A DNA stretch of 45,806 bases from Candidatus Rokuibacteriota bacterium (GCA_030647435.1 JAUSJX010000083.1:1-45806), one strand, 5' to 3'. Counted from the first letter of the stretch, positions 5,852 to 14,614 are shown. Notes: a model not told the origin generated them from the sequence alone. Translations and numbers: made by a program.

Positions 5852-6924
5852 TGGCGACGGTCGCCGAGATCGGGCCCCGGCTCGGTCTCGCGCCGACGTG
5901 CGCGGCGCTCGGGCTGCCGCGCGCGACCTACTACCGGCGGCGGCGGCCCCAGAGCGCCCCGCCGCCGCGGCGTCCCTCGCCCCGCGCGCTCAGTCCGGGC
6001 GAGCGCGGCGCGGTCCTCGCCGTGCTGCATGAGCCGCGCTTCGTGGATCTCGCCCCGGCGGAGGTCTATGCCACGCTGCTGGACGCCGGGCAGTACGTCT
6101 GCTCGGAGCGCACGATGTATCGCGTGCTGGCGGCGCACCAGGAGGTGCGTGAGCGGCGCCGGCAACTCCGGCATCCTCGCTACGCGGCCCCGGAGCTGCC
6201 GGCCCGCCGGCCCAACGAGCTGTGGAGCTGGGACATCACGAAGCTGCTGGGGCCGGCGAAGTGGACCTACTTCTACCTGTACGTCATGCTCGACGTCTTC
6301 AGCCGGTACGTGGTGGGCTGGATGGTGGCCCATCGCGAGAGCGCGACGCTGGCCGAGCAGTTCATTCGTGAGACCTGCGCCCGCCAGGGCATCGGCCGCG
6401 AGCAGCTGACGGTCCACGCCGACCGGGGGCCCGCCATGACTTCCAAGCCCGTGGCCCTCTTGCTGGCCGATCTCGGCGTAACCAAGACCCATGCGCGGCC
6501 GCATGTCTCCAACGACAACCCGTTCTCGGAGGCCCAGTTCAAGACGCTGAAGTACCGCCCGGCGTTCCCGACGCGCTTCGGCGCGATCCAGGATGCCCGG
6601 GCCCACTGCCACGTCTTCTTCCCGTGGTACAACACCGCGCACCATCACTCCGGCCTCGGCCTGCTCACGCCCGCCGACGTGCACCACGGCGTGGCGGAGC
6701 AGCGCGTCGCGGCGCGAGCGATCGTGCTCGCCACGGCCTACGCCGCGCATCCGGAACGCTTCCCCGCCGGCCTGCCCCACCCGCCGGCGCGTCCTGCGGA
6801 AGTCTGGATCAACCGACCCAAGATCCTGGAACCCTCGCAGGAGTCAACGAATACCCAGCCATCCCACCGCTTGCCCACGCAGGCGCCTTCGCCTAGCCTG
6901 TCGTCGATCGCGGCGCGGTCGTAA
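5848..6924 (+). CDS. IS3-family transposase OrfB (DDE integrase)
   Basis: A 358-residue rve-type integrase beginning at GTG 5848 (or ATG 5851), translationally coupled to OrfA. The catalytic triad is visible: Asp in LWSWDITKL, Asp in LTVHADRGPAMTSKP and Glu in VSNDNPFSEAQFKTLKY, with the usual FPWYNTAHHHSGLGLLTP after it. The N-terminus has the expected helix-turn-helix (LGLPRATYYRRRR). The last ~30 residues (NTQPSHRLPTQAPSPSL...) do not look like the family and may be read from flanking DNA. Catalytically it appears intact. Confidence 0.9.
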   Translation: MMATVAEIGPRLGLAPTCAALGLPRATYYRRRRPQSAPPPRRPSPRALSPGERGAVLAVLHEPRFVDLAPAEVYATLLDAGQYVCSERTMYRVLAAHQEVRERRRQLRHPRYAAPELPARRPNELWSWDITKLLGPAKWTYFYLYVMLDVFSRYVVGWMVAHRESATLAEQFIRETCARQGIGREQLTVHADRGPAMTSKPVALLLADLGVTKTHARPHVSNDNPFSEAQFKTLKYRPAFPTRFGAIQDARAHCHVFFPWYNTAHHHSGLGLLTPADVHHGVAEQRVAARAIVLATAYAAHPERFPAGLPHPPARPAEVWINRPKILEPSQESTNTQPSHRLPTQAPSPSLSSIAARS

Positions 6925-6951
6925 GGGCCCGTGAGAAGCAAGGAGGAGCCG

Positions 6952-9450
6952 ATGCGTCGGGGTGCAAAACCCACGAAGCCTAAGGTCGAAGCCAAGTCCC
7001 CTGTCGCCCGCAAGTCGCTGAAGAACGAAGGTTCTAGGGTCCGCGACCTTGAGAAGTGCCTCGCGGAGAGCCTGGAGCGGGAGAAAGTGACAGGCGAGAT
7101 CCTGCAAGGAAAGAATCGCGCGTTGACCGAGGCGCTCGAGCAGCAGAGGGCGACGAGCGAGATCCTGCGCGTGATGAGCAGCGCGCACACCGACGCGCAG
7201 CTGGTGTTCGACACGACCGTGCAGAGCGCCGTACGACTCTGCAACGCGGCCAATGCCGCCGTGTTCCGTACCGACGGCAGGACGGTGTACGAGCCCGCGA
7301 ACTATGGCAGCTCTCCCGAGGCGCTGGCGGCCATGCGGGCACGGTACCCTCGGCCGCTGAACATGGAAACCACGGCGGGGATCGCGATACTGACGCGGTC
7401 GGTTGTCGAGATCCCGGACATCGAGGATCCCTCGGCGATCGAGTTCGTGCGGCAAAGCGGACGACTGCTCGGATTCCGGAGCGAGGTCACGGTCCCAATG
7501 CTGCGCGAGGGCGAGGCCGTCGGCGCCATCACCGTGGCACGACGCGAGCCGGGTCGGTTTTCGGATGCCGAACTTGAGCTCCTCAAGACCTTTGCCGACC
7601 AGGCCGTCATCGCCATCGAGAACGTGCGCCTGTTCAAGGAGCTGGAGGCGCGCAACGCCGAGGTGACGGAGGCGCTGGAGCAGCAGACCGCGACGAGCGA
7701 AATCCTCCGCGTGATCAGCCGCTCCGGCACCGACGTGAAGCCCGTGTTCGATGCCATCGCGGAGAGCGCGCGGCGCTTGCTTCGTGGTTGGGGCGCGCTC
7801 GTCGTGCGCCTCGACGGTCAGCTGCTCCACGCCGCCGCGATCAGCGGCGGCGTGCCCGGCTCCGCTGAGGGGTTGCGCGAGCTCTTTCCGACGTCCGCGG
7901 AACGCGGGACGACGTTAACCGGTGATGCGATCCTCGATCGTGAGGTCAAGTTCATCACGGACGTCGAAACCGACGAGATGTGGGCCGGCATGCGAGCCCG
8001 GGCGGGGACACGTGGCTGGCGCGCGAACCTGGCGGTGCCGATGCTCCAGGACGGTCAACCGATCGGCGCGATCACGGTGACCCGAGCGGAGCCGGGACCG
8101 TTCGCACCCCAGGACATCGAGCTGCTGAAGACCTTCGCGGACCAGGCCGTCATCGCGATCGAGAACGCCCGACTGCTGAACGAACTGCAACAGCGCACGC
8201 GCGAGCTCGCCTGCTCCGTCGAGCAGCTCACCGCGCTCGGCGAAGTCGGGCGCGCCGTCAGCTCGACGCTCGATCTCGAGACAGTGCTGACGACGATCGT
8301 CTCGCGCGCGGTGCAGCTGTCCGGCCTCGATGGCGGCGTGGTCTTCGAATACGACGAGGCGACGGAGGAGTTCGTGCAGCGTGCCGCCACAGAACAGGGC
8401 GGTGCGCTCGCGCTCGCGCGGCGCGCCACGCGGATCCGCAAGGGCGAAGGCCTGGTCGGCCGCACCGCGATCACGCTCGAGCCCGTCCAGGGCGCGGACA
8501 TCTCCGCAGCCGGCGCAGACGAGAGTCGCTTGCGCGACAACCTCATCGAATCGGGCATCCGTGGCCTGCTCGCGGTACCGATGGTGCGTGAAGGCCAGCT
8601 CATCGGCAGCCTCGTCGTCAGCCGCAACGCTGCCGGAGCGTTTTCGCCCGAGACCGTCGACTTGCTGCGGACGTTCGCGACGCAGTCTGCACTCGCGATC
8701 CAGAACGCACGGTTGTTTCGGGAGATCCAGGATAAGAGTCGACAGCTCGAAATCGCCAGCCAGCACAAGTCCGAATTCCTCGCGAGCATGGCCCACGAAC
8801 TGCGTACACCGTTGAACGCGATCATCGGATTTTCGGACGTGCTGCTGCAGGGGATGTTCGGCGAGACGAGTGAGAAGCAGACCGAGTACCTTCGCGACAT
8901 CCTGGCGTCGGGCCAACACCTCTTGTCGCTCATTAACGACATTCTCGACCTCTCGAAAATCGAGGCGGGCCGGATGGAGCTTGACCTCGCAGCCTTCGAT
9001 CTGCCAACGGCGATCGACAACGCCATGATCCTGATGCGCGAGCGCGCCGCGCGCCGCGGGATCGCGCTCGAGCGTCACGTCGACGAACGTGTGGCCGAGA
9101 TTCGAGCCGACGAGCGCAAGGTGAAGCAGGTCCTACTGAATGTGCTCTCGAACGCTGTGAAGTTCACTCCAGAGGGTGGCCGCATCGAGGTCCGCGCTGC
9201 GCTTGCGGATGGCATGGCGGAGATCTCGGTGACCGACACAGGCATCGGCATCGCGCCCGAGCATCATGACGCGGTCTTTGAAGAGTTTTGCCAGGTCGGC
9301 AAAGCGGACAAGAAAGCGGAAGGGACGGGACTCGGCCTGGCGCTCTGCCGGAAGTTCGTCGAGCTGCACGGCGGGCGGATCGGGGTCAAGAGCGAGGTTG
9401 GCGTCGGCTCGACATTTACGTTCACGCTTCCGGTGCGCTGTGGCGAATGA
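6952..9450 (+). CDS. Soluble multi-GAF sensor histidine kinase
   Basis: A cytoplasmic hybrid-free kinase of about 832 residues. It has a basic N-terminus and coiled coil, then three GAF domains separated by near-identical linkers (EALEQQRATSEILRVMS, then EALEQQTATSEILRVIS). GAF ends are marked by LLKTFADQAVIAIEN twice and LLRTFATQSALAIQN once. HisKA follows (FLASMAHELRTPLNAIIGFSD, phospho-His in MAHELR) and then HATPase (N box NVLSNAVKFTPEGG, G1 DTGIGI, G2 GTGLGLALCRKF). The start is ATG 6952 after AAGGAGG; the GTG at 6931 has none. No membrane segment, so it senses a cytoplasmic ligand. There is no response regulator next to it; the frameshifted NtrC-type regulator at 12550, which has no kinase of its own, is one possible partner (inference). 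Confidence 0.92.
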   Translation: MRRGAKPTKPKVEAKSPVARKSLKNEGSRVRDLEKCLAESLEREKVTGEILQGKNRALTEALEQQRATSEILRVMSSAHTDAQLVFDTTVQSAVRLCNAANAAVFRTDGRTVYEPANYGSSPEALAAMRARYPRPLNMETTAGIAILTRSVVEIPDIEDPSAIEFVRQSGRLLGFRSEVTVPMLREGEAVGAITVARREPGRFSDAELELLKTFADQAVIAIENVRLFKELEARNAEVTEALEQQTATSEILRVISRSGTDVKPVFDAIAESARRLLRGWGALVVRLDGQLLHAAAISGGVPGSAEGLRELFPTSAERGTTLTGDAILDREVKFITDVETDEMWAGMRARAGTRGWRANLAVPMLQDGQPIGAITVTRAEPGPFAPQDIELLKTFADQAVIAIENARLLNELQQRTRELACSVEQLTALGEVGRAVSSTLDLETVLTTIVSRAVQLSGLDGGVVFEYDEATEEFVQRAATEQGGALALARRATRIRKGEGLVGRTAITLEPVQGADISAAGADESRLRDNLIESGIRGLLAVPMVREGQLIGSLVVSRNAAGAFSPETVDLLRTFATQSALAIQNARLFREIQDKSRQLEIASQHKSEFLASMAHELRTPLNAIIGFSDVLLQGMFGETSEKQTEYLRDILASGQHLLSLINDILDLSKIEAGRMELDLAAFDLPTAIDNAMILMRERAARRGIALERHVDERVAEIRADERKVKQVLLNVLSNAVKFTPEGGRIEVRAALADGMAEISVTDTGIGIAPEHHDAVFEEFCQVGKADKKAEGTGLGLALCRKFVELHGGRIGVKSEVGVGSTFTFTLPVRCGE

Positions 9451-9566
9451 AAAAGCCGAAGGACTCCGCCGCTACAGTAAACTCACGAACTCACTGTCTC
9501 ATTCTCGTTGACAGGTTCCGACCTCACCCTCTTCGGTTTCATCTGTATCCCGGGGAGCGCGGGCGC

Positions 9567-9818
9567 GTGCGGGCGGACGTCATGCTGGGGCTCTGCCGTC
9601 TGCTGGAGGATGAGTCGCGGTGGCCCATGTCAGGCCAGCGGCTCTGCCAGGGCACGCTGCTCTCACGGGAGCAGTACCTGGCCGGTGTGTTTCGCTGGGG
9701 GTACGCGGACGCGCGGGTCGGACCCAACGGTCCGATGACGACCGAGGAGGTGTCGCACTGGACGGCGGCGATCCGCAAGGAGAAGGGAGACAAGGATGCG
9801 GCTGGCGGCGGTCGGTGA
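9567..9818 (+). CDS. Hypothetical small protein overlapping the phosphoesterase gene
   Basis: A short frame (GTG 9567 or ATG 9582 to TGA 9818) encoding about 78-83 residues, hydrophilic, with GTLLSREQYLAGVFRWGYAD and a charged C-terminus. It overlaps the next gene by 23 nt, which would fit translational coupling. No family recognised and no strong ribosome site. The 116 bp before it (9451-9566) shows nothing else. Confidence 0.35.
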   Translation: MRADVMLGLCRLLEDESRWPMSGQRLCQGTLLSREQYLAGVFRWGYADARVGPNGPMTTEEVSHWTAAIRKEKGDKDAAGGGR

Positions 9819-10560
9819 CGTCCACTGCAAGAAGACCTCGCGCGGGGCCTTCGAGGCGCTGTTCGCCGCCATGGGTGCCGCCGCCGACGTCTTGGTCCTC
9901 TGCGGGGACCTGACCGACTACGGGCTGGCGGACGACGAGGCGCGAGTGGTGGTAGCAGAGCTGAGCGCGGTCAAGCCGGCGCCCGTCGTCGCGGTGCTCG
10001 GCAATGACGATTACGAATCGGACCAGGCCGACCACGTCAAGGGCATTCTCGGTGACGCCGGGGTGAAGGTGCTCGATGGAGACGCGTGCGAGATCGACGG
10101 TGTTAGCTTCGCCGGCGTCAAGGGCCTGGGCGGAGGCTTCGGGGAGCGGGTGCTCCAGCCCTGGGGCGAGGACGTCACCAAGCGATTCGTGCGTGAGGGG
10201 GTCGAGGAATCGCTCAAGCTCGAATCGGCCCTCGCACGGATCACGAGCGCCCAGCGCGTCGCCGTTCTCCCCTATTCGCCGATTCGGGAGACCGTCGAGG
10301 GGGAGCCTCCCGAAGTATTTCCTTTCCTCGGATCCAGCCGTCTCGAGGAGCCGCTGCTGAGGTACCCGATCGCCGTCGCACTCCACGGCCACGCCCATCA
10401 CGGCCGCCTCGAGGGCCGGACGCGGAGCGACGTTCCCGTCTACAACGTGTGCATCCCGGTGCTCGAGAAGCTGGCCCTGGGCCATCGGCCGTACTGGATG
10501 GTCGAGCTGGATCCCGCGGGATCGCCCTCAGCTGTCGGCCGAAGATTGCGGGCTGTGTAA
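9796..10560 (+). CDS. Calcineurin-like metallophosphoesterase
   Basis: A 254-residue protein with all metallophosphatase blocks in order: GDVHC (residues 7-11), GDLTDYG, GNDDYE (the GNHD/E block with Asp for His), LPYSPI, and HGHAHHG near residue 200. These bind two metal ions and hydrolyse phosphoesters; the substrate cannot be read from the sequence. GAAGGGAGACAAGG precedes the ATG. It is cytoplasmic (no signal). The GNHD His (a proton donor in many members) is Asp here. It is followed by an activator-like site and a sigma-54 promoter for the next operon. Confidence 0.85.
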   Translation: MRLAAVGDVHCKKTSRGAFEALFAAMGAAADVLVLCGDLTDYGLADDEARVVVAELSAVKPAPVVAVLGNDDYESDQADHVKGILGDAGVKVLDGDACEIDGVSFAGVKGLGGGFGERVLQPWGEDVTKRFVREGVEESLKLESALARITSAQRVAVLPYSPIRETVEGEPPEVFPFLGSSRLEEPLLRYPIAVALHGHAHHGRLEGRTRSDVPVYNVCIPVLEKLALGHRPYWMVELDPAGSPSAVGRRLRAV

Positions 10561-10567
10561 GAGTGAC
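10557..10567. promoter_or_regulatory. Putative activator site GTAAGAGTGAC
   Basis: One mismatch to GTAA-N3-TTAC; centred 103 bp upstream of the sigma-54 element at 10665. It overlaps the end of the phosphoesterase gene. Confidence 0.45.
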
Positions 10568-10664
10568 GCGGTGTGCGAGAAGTTCTGACCGGGTCGCGGT
10601 CCGCACGAGCCGGTCAACCCCGTCCTTTCCGAGGATTTCGACCCTCAAGCTCGCGTAACGCCAT

Positions 10665-10679
10665 TGGCACGCCCATTGC
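10665..10679 (+). promoter_or_regulatory. Sigma-54 (-24/-12) promoter
   Basis: TGGCACGCCCATTGC is a perfect match. The predicted start near 10691 excludes upstream ATG codons as the start of the BON protein and supports the position near 10742. Confidence 0.85.
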
Positions 10680-10741
10680 GTCATCGTGGGCAGAGGTTCG
10701 CGGATGGACGTCAAGCGAGAAATCCAAGGAGGACGACGACA

Positions 10742-11407
10742 ATACGTTATCTGACTGTCACGAGTGTGGGGCTGGCCGCGGTGATGCTGGTCGGCGCACC
10801 GGCGTACACGCAGGCGCAGACCACGACCGAGAAGCCGAGCACCACCGAGCGGATGGAGCAGAAGGCCGACGAGGCCGGCAGCAAGGTCAAGAGCATGGCC
10901 CGAGAGGCCAAGACGAACGTCACCGATTCTTGGGTGACCTCCAAGACCAAGATCGCCCTCTTCGCCGACGAGCGGGTCAAGGGGCGTCAGATCAGCGTCG
11001 AGACCAAGAGCGGAACGGTCATGCTGCGAGGCAAGGTCGATTCGGAGGAGGCCAAGGCGGCGGCATCCGACATCGCGAAGCGCGTTGAGCACGTCAAGAG
11101 CGTGCGCAACGAGCTCCAGGTCGTGCCGCCGGCGGACCGCCCGAGGGTCGACACAGACGACAAGGCGATCATGAGCATGGTCGAGCAGCGGTTGAAGGAG
11201 GATCGGCAGCTGAAGACCGCGAAGATCAACGCGCGCGTCGACTCCGGCATCGTGACGCTGACGGGCGAGGTGAAGAGCTTTGCGCTGAGCTCGCGGGCGT
11301 CCGAGGTTCTGAGTGACGTGCCAGGCGTCCGCGCCGTGAGGAACGATCTGAGCTACGAGCCGCGGAGCAGCAGCCTTGCGCCCTCGGCGCCGTCCGGAGG
11401 GAAGTAG
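10742..11407 (+). CDS. Secreted double-BON (OsmY-like) protein, apparent ATA start
   Basis: The frame after AAGGAGG begins ATA CGT TAT CTG (Ile/Met-RYLTVTSVGLAAVMLVGAPAYTQA), a typical signal peptide whose normal ATG appears to be ATA. No in-frame ATG lies between the predicted start site (10691) and this point. After the signal comes a Lys/Ala-rich helical segment and two BON domains: SWVTSKTKIALFADERVKG...GTVMLRGKVDSEEAK... and IMSMVEQRLKEDRQLKTAKI...GIVTLTGEVKSFALSSRA.... BON domains bind phospholipid surfaces; OsmY-like proteins are periplasmic and osmotically induced. About 221 aa. The next gene starts directly after the stop. Confidence 0.85.
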   Translation: MRYLTVTSVGLAAVMLVGAPAYTQAQTTTEKPSTTERMEQKADEAGSKVKSMAREAKTNVTDSWVTSKTKIALFADERVKGRQISVETKSGTVMLRGKVDSEEAKAAASDIAKRVEHVKSVRNELQVVPPADRPRVDTDDKAIMSMVEQRLKEDRQLKTAKINARVDSGIVTLTGEVKSFALSSRASEVLSDVPGVRAVRNDLSYEPRSSSLAPSAPSGGK

Positions 11408-11626
11408 ATGGCCCGAGCGCGCGGCAGCCGCAGGCGGCACGCCGGGCCGACCCGGACCGATCGGATCGTCGAGCGGAAGATGAAGGCGGTTATCGGTGAG
11501 TACAAACGGGGCCGGCTCCGGTCGAGATCGGGCGCCCGCGTCCGCTCGCCGAAACAGGCCGTGGCGATCGGCCTGAGCGAGGCGAGGCGGGCCGGCGCCA
11601 GGATCCCGAAGCGGCCCCGCTCGTAG
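11408..11626 (+). CDS. DUF6496 basic protein
   Basis: A 72-residue, strongly basic protein. The segment RKMKAVIGEYKRGRLRSRSG then KSPKQ-type (VRSPKQAVAIGLSEARRAG) is the DUF6496 pattern (VMxEFKxGxLxSGSGxKVxSRKQAIAIxLSEAxKAG). The ATG abuts the TAG of the BON gene (TAGATG), so they form one operon under the sigma-54 promoter at 10665. The high positive charge suggests nucleic-acid binding; no function has been shown for the family to my knowledge. Confidence 0.8.
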   Translation: MARARGSRRRHAGPTRTDRIVERKMKAVIGEYKRGRLRSRSGARVRSPKQAVAIGLSEARRAGARIPKRPRS

Positions 11627-11640
11627 AGGCGGTTCGACGA

Positions 11641-11670
11641 TGCTCCCCGGGCCTTCCGGCCCGGGGAGCA
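11641..11670 (+). terminator. Strong hairpin after the BON/DUF6496 operon
   Basis: TGCTCCCCGGGCC / TTCC / GGCCCGGGGAGCA, a perfect 13-bp stem, 14 bp past the stop codon. No U-tract. Confidence 0.65.
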
Positions 11671-11740
11671 GGACGAAGGGCGACCGCCTCGACGCGAGGC
11701 TCAAGCAGCTGCCGCCCCCGTGGCCGTGACGAGCGACCGA

Positions 11741-11943
11741 TCATCCCCCCCGGGGCGCGGCGCCGGAATCGGGGTGCCCGTGTAGTGCCGTCGAGGACGA
11801 GCAGTTGGTCAGGATGCTCTGAGCCAGCTTGGCGTTGGGCACCACGATGAGGTCCTTGCTCAGACTGCGTATCCGGGAGGGCCGCGGCCGTCACGGCGAC
11901 GGCCACAGCCAGAGGAGGCAACAGCTCCGGCGCGAGGCCAGTC
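11741..11943 (-). pseudogene. Remnant of an MscS-type mechanosensitive channel
   Basis: On the minus strand 11875-11741 encodes RIRSLSKDLIVVPNAKLAQSILTN before losing resemblance and stopping. This is the conserved beta-domain segment of MscS channels (TRIRTxDNxLIVVPNSKLAQxxVTN). Upstream, in a different frame, lies a hydrophobic run (ELLPPLAVAVAVTAAAL) that could be the pore helix. Most of the gene is missing, so this is a decayed fragment. A different protein with MscS-like membrane helices is present at 26121. Confidence 0.5.
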
Positions 11944-12142
11944 ACGGGTTGATGTCGATCCCGCGCTGCTCCGGCCGAGGCTCGGCGGGCTCGAGGAATT
12001 GGGCGGCGCAGAAGGCGCAGTATTCGACCGACTCGAGCGTGTACGCGCATACGGGACAGCAGGGGCGTCCGCACTCGATGCATCCGAGATCCTCGACCGC
12101 GCGCAGGATCGGCGCTCCGCAATCACAGGTGGATCTGTTCAT
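11942..12142 (-). CDS. Small zinc-ribbon protein
   Basis: A 66-residue protein with eight or more Cys arranged in pairs: CDC near the start, then CIEC, CCPVC, YCAFC. The CxxC spacing indicates one or two zinc ribbons. AGGAGG precedes the ATG at 12142. It is divergent from the NtrC-type gene at 12550; both starts face a shared activator-like site. No catalytic domain; a role in protein or nucleic-acid contact is only a guess. Confidence 0.7.
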   Translation of the reverse strand: MNRSTCDCGAPILRAVEDLGCIECGRPCCPVCAYTLESVEYCAFCAAQFLEPAEPRPEQRGIDINP

Positions 12143-12202
12143 ATGACCTCCTCTCGAAGTTTCGCGGCGTGTGTCCGCCGATACGCACGTAATTGATCGG
12201 CT

Positions 12203-12217
12203 GCAAGTTGTGTGCCC
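12203..12217 (-). promoter_or_regulatory. Sigma-54 promoter of the zinc-ribbon gene
   Basis: Minus strand GGGCACACAACTTGC, one mismatch (T to G at position 1). Predicted start near 12191. Confidence 0.65.
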
Positions 12218-12326
12218 CAGCGTCACGATCTCGCGGATTCGGAGTGCCCGGCCGAAATGACGGCGTAGAGGCCGGCTCCGCGCGCGACCGGCCGGGACAG
12301 AAGCGCCCCTGTGTCGAGTTTGCACG

Positions 12327-12337
12327 GTAAGAATTTC
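12327..12337. promoter_or_regulatory. Putative activator site GTAAGAATTTC
   Basis: One mismatch to GTAA-N3-TTAC. It lies about 115 bp from the divergent promoter at 12217 and 129 bp from the one at 12461. Confidence 0.45.
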
Positions 12338-12460
12338 CAGGCAGACCGTGCCCCTGTCCCGAACAGCCTCGGGCGCAGCGTCGATTTCCGGGCGTGACTT
12401 CGCGTAACCCACCGACGGGGTTGCCAAATGCGCCGGCACGGCATCTCCGGGCCGCCCCCG

Positions 12461-12475
12461 GGGCACATCGTTTGC
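12461..12475 (+). promoter_or_regulatory. Sigma-54 promoter of the NtrC-type gene
   Basis: GGGCACATCGTTTGC, one mismatch (same T to G as its divergent partner). Predicted start near 12487, before the ATG at 12550. It implies that the regulator is itself sigma-54 dependent. Confidence 0.65.
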
Positions 12476-12549
12476 TCTCTTTCGGATGGGGCGGGGGACG
12501 GCGTCCTCCGCCAGGAAACGACGCTCCGAAGCCTCTGGGAGGTGGCGAG

Positions 12550-13925
12550 ATGAAGCATCGCATCCTCATCGCGGACGACGAGGAAGCCGCACGCTCCGGA
12601 CTTGCGTCGCTGCTTTCGACGTGGGGGTACGACGTTGAGGTGGCCGTCGACGGAAAGGATGCCCTCGACCGCGCGGCGGAGTTCCAGCCCTGCGTCGTCA
12701 TCGGCGACATGGTCATGCCGGGGATGGACGGGATGACTCTTCTGAAGCCACTGGCGGAGACGGTGCCCGACGCCGTCGTCATCTTCCTCACGGGGCACGC
12801 CACCGTCGAGAGCGCGGTCGCGGCGATGAAGGACGGCGCGTACGACTATCTGACCAAGCCCGTGGAGCCGAAACGCCTCCGCGTGCTCCTGGAGAAAGCC
12901 GTCGATCGGGTCACGGTGCTTCGCGAAGTGACCTTGCTGAGGCGGCAGCTGAGGGAGAGCCGAGGCTTCGGCGCGCTGCTGGGGACGAGTCCTGCCATGC
13001 AGGAGGTGTACCGCTTCATCGAGCTGGCCTCGGCGAGCTCGGCCCCGGTCCTCATCTCCGGAGAGACCGGCACGGGCAAGGAGCTGGTCGCCCGCACGAT
13101 TCACGAGATGTCCACGCGTGCAAAAGGCCCCTTCGTGGCGGTGAACTGTTCAGCGATTCCCGAGACGCTCCTGGAGAGTGAGCTGTTCGGCCACGAGAAG
13201 GGCGCCTTCACGGGAGCGCTCGAGCGACGGGCCGGCTACTTCGAGCTGGCGACCGCGGGCACGATCTTCCTGGACGAGATCACGGAGATGAGCCTCGCGC
13301 TCCAAGCGAAATACCTGCGCGTGCTCCAGGACGGCGTCATCCGGCGCCTCGGCGCGAAGGGCGAGCTGTCAGTCGACGTCCGGGTCGTGGCGGCGACGAA
13401 CCGGGACGCCGCGCAGGCGGTGCAGGACAAGGCTCTGCGGGAGGACCTGTACTACCGAATCAACGTCCTCAATATCTCCCTGCCTCCGCTCCGGCGGCGC
13501 CTCGAGGACCTCGACCTCCTCATCGACGCCTTCATCACCGAATTCAACGAGGAGTACAAGCGGCAGGTGAAGCCCGTGGACGACGCCACCCTGGCACGTT
13601 TGCGCGAGCATGGCTGGCCCGGGAACGTCCGCGAGCTGCGGAATATCATCGAGCGCGCCGTGGTCGGCAGCGTGGGGGATTTGATCACGTCCGAGAGCCT
13701 GCCGTTCGCCTCACCCCCACGACGAAGCCCGCTTCGACCGACGCGGTCATCTTACCGCTGGGCACGACGCCCGAGCAGGGCGAGCGCGAGCTCATCCAGA
13801 GAACGCTGGAATCCGTGAAGAACAACAAGACGCGCGCCGCCGCGATTCTCGGCACGACCCCCAAGACCCTTCAGAACAAAGCTCGGCGCTGGCGGTGCGA
13901 GGCCGCTGAGACGGCCGGGAGTTGA
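12550..13925 (+). pseudogene. NtrC-family sigma-54 activator, frameshifted before the DNA-binding domain
   Basis: Receiver domain (Asp53 in GDMVMPGMDG, Thr in LTGHA, Lys in TKPVE), then the AAA+ activator domain: Walker A GETGTGKE, the sigma-54 contact loop GAFTGA, Walker B TIFLDE, and the R-finger region. After LPFASPP the frame is wrong and stops at 13818. One frame over, the sequence continues TTKPASTDAVILPLGTTPEQ... to a Fis-type helix-turn-helix (KNNKTRAAAILGTTPKTLQNK) ending at 13925. A single missing C in the run at 13713-13717 explains it. As sequenced the protein would lack the DNA-binding domain. The lesion sits in a homopolymer, so a sequencing error is likely. Its close paralogue at 18094 is intact. 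Confidence 0.85.
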
Positions 13926-13940
13926 TCCGGCGGGCGCCGT

Positions 13941-13951
13941 GCAAACTTTAC
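13941..13951. promoter_or_regulatory. Putative activator site GCAAACTTTAC
   Basis: One mismatch to GTAA-N3-TTAC; 119 bp upstream of the sigma-54 element at 14065. Confidence 0.4.
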
Positions 13952-14064
13952 CCGCCCTCGGAAGGAGTGACCGGATCGGGGGGGGCGCGTGCTCGGGCGC
14001 CCATCGGCCAGATGCGGGCTTGAATGAATGATTGTGTTCCGCGTTGAGGCCCCTGGCTGTAGGG

Positions 14065-14079
14065 TGGCACGGCCGATGC
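14065..14079 (+). promoter_or_regulatory. Sigma-54 (-24/-12) promoter
   Basis: TGGCACGGCCGATGC, one mismatch. Predicted start near 14091, before the ATG at 14122. Confidence 0.65.
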
Positions 14080-14121
14080 ACCAAGGCGATGCATCAAGGT
14101 GTCGTCCAGGAGGTGGCCACG

Positions 14122-14614
14122 ATGAGACCGATCGTGCAGTTCTTCTTCTCGAGACTTCCGGGCCCCGGCCTGCGGATGCGAGCGCAGCAATCCCTCGGCG
14201 CGGCGCCTTTCGCGGCAATGACGCCGGGCTCGACGCCAGACGTCGGCGCCGTCGACGCGGGCCTCATGCCGGTCGCGGCCGTGGTTCTGCTTGTGCTGAT
14301 CGTGTGGAGCGCGGTGAAGCTCTACGACCGGAGCCGAAAGCGGAAGGAGGAGGCGGTTGTGCTCCAGGCGAAAATCTCCGACGCGTTGATGGTCGAGCCG
14401 TCGCTGTCCGGTCTGCCCCTGACGCCCACCGTCCGGATGCCCCCTGTGGCGACGCGGCCCCGTGATGATCGAGCTCAGCGGCTCAGTCCCGCGGCCGGCG
14501 CTCCGGCAGGCTGCCATCACCCTGGTCCTCCGGGAAGCCGACAGCATCGGCAAGAGCTGTTGTCTCCAGGACCGGATTGCTGTCACACCGGCGCGCCTCG
14601 GGCGGGCCGCCTGA
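14122..14614 (+). pseudogene. Membrane-anchored small protein, frameshifted (possibly BON-like)
   Basis: The start is ATG 14122 after CAGGAGGTGG. One transmembrane helix (LMPVAAVVLLVLIVWSAVKLY, about residues 50-70) is followed by a basic segment and a soluble region. After VATR the frame becomes nonsensical (Pro/Gly/His-rich, running to 14670). In another frame, VMIELSGSVPRPALRQAAIT then LVLREADSI...DRIAV continues to a TGA at 14612-14614 with a BON-like turn. Removing one C from CCCC at 14458-14461 restores the frame. Function unknown. First gene of the operon with the receiver protein at 14652. Confidence 0.55.

Larger units (their letters stand above)
5380..6924 (+). mobile_element. IS3-family insertion sequence (ends uncertain)
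   Basis: It contains the two overlapping frames typical of IS3 elements. The left boundary is placed near 5380-5400, where the lipoprotein frame loses sense. I could not find an inverted copy of the left end (TGAGTGAGACAGCGTCCCCC) at the right, and the orfB frame runs into a tail with no family resemblance, so the right end is probably deleted or degenerate. Confidence 0.7.

Noticed and set aside
10664-10741. Earlier ATG (10664) as start of the BON protein
   Set aside because: It lies within the -24 element of the sigma-54 promoter, so it would not be on the transcript, and it would bury the signal peptide behind a basic 26-residue extension.
13713-13717. Programmed frameshifting in the NtrC-type gene
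   Set aside because: The C run is not a classic slippery heptamer with a downstream stimulator, and the intact paralogue has the helix-turn-helix in frame. An indel or sequencing error is more likely.
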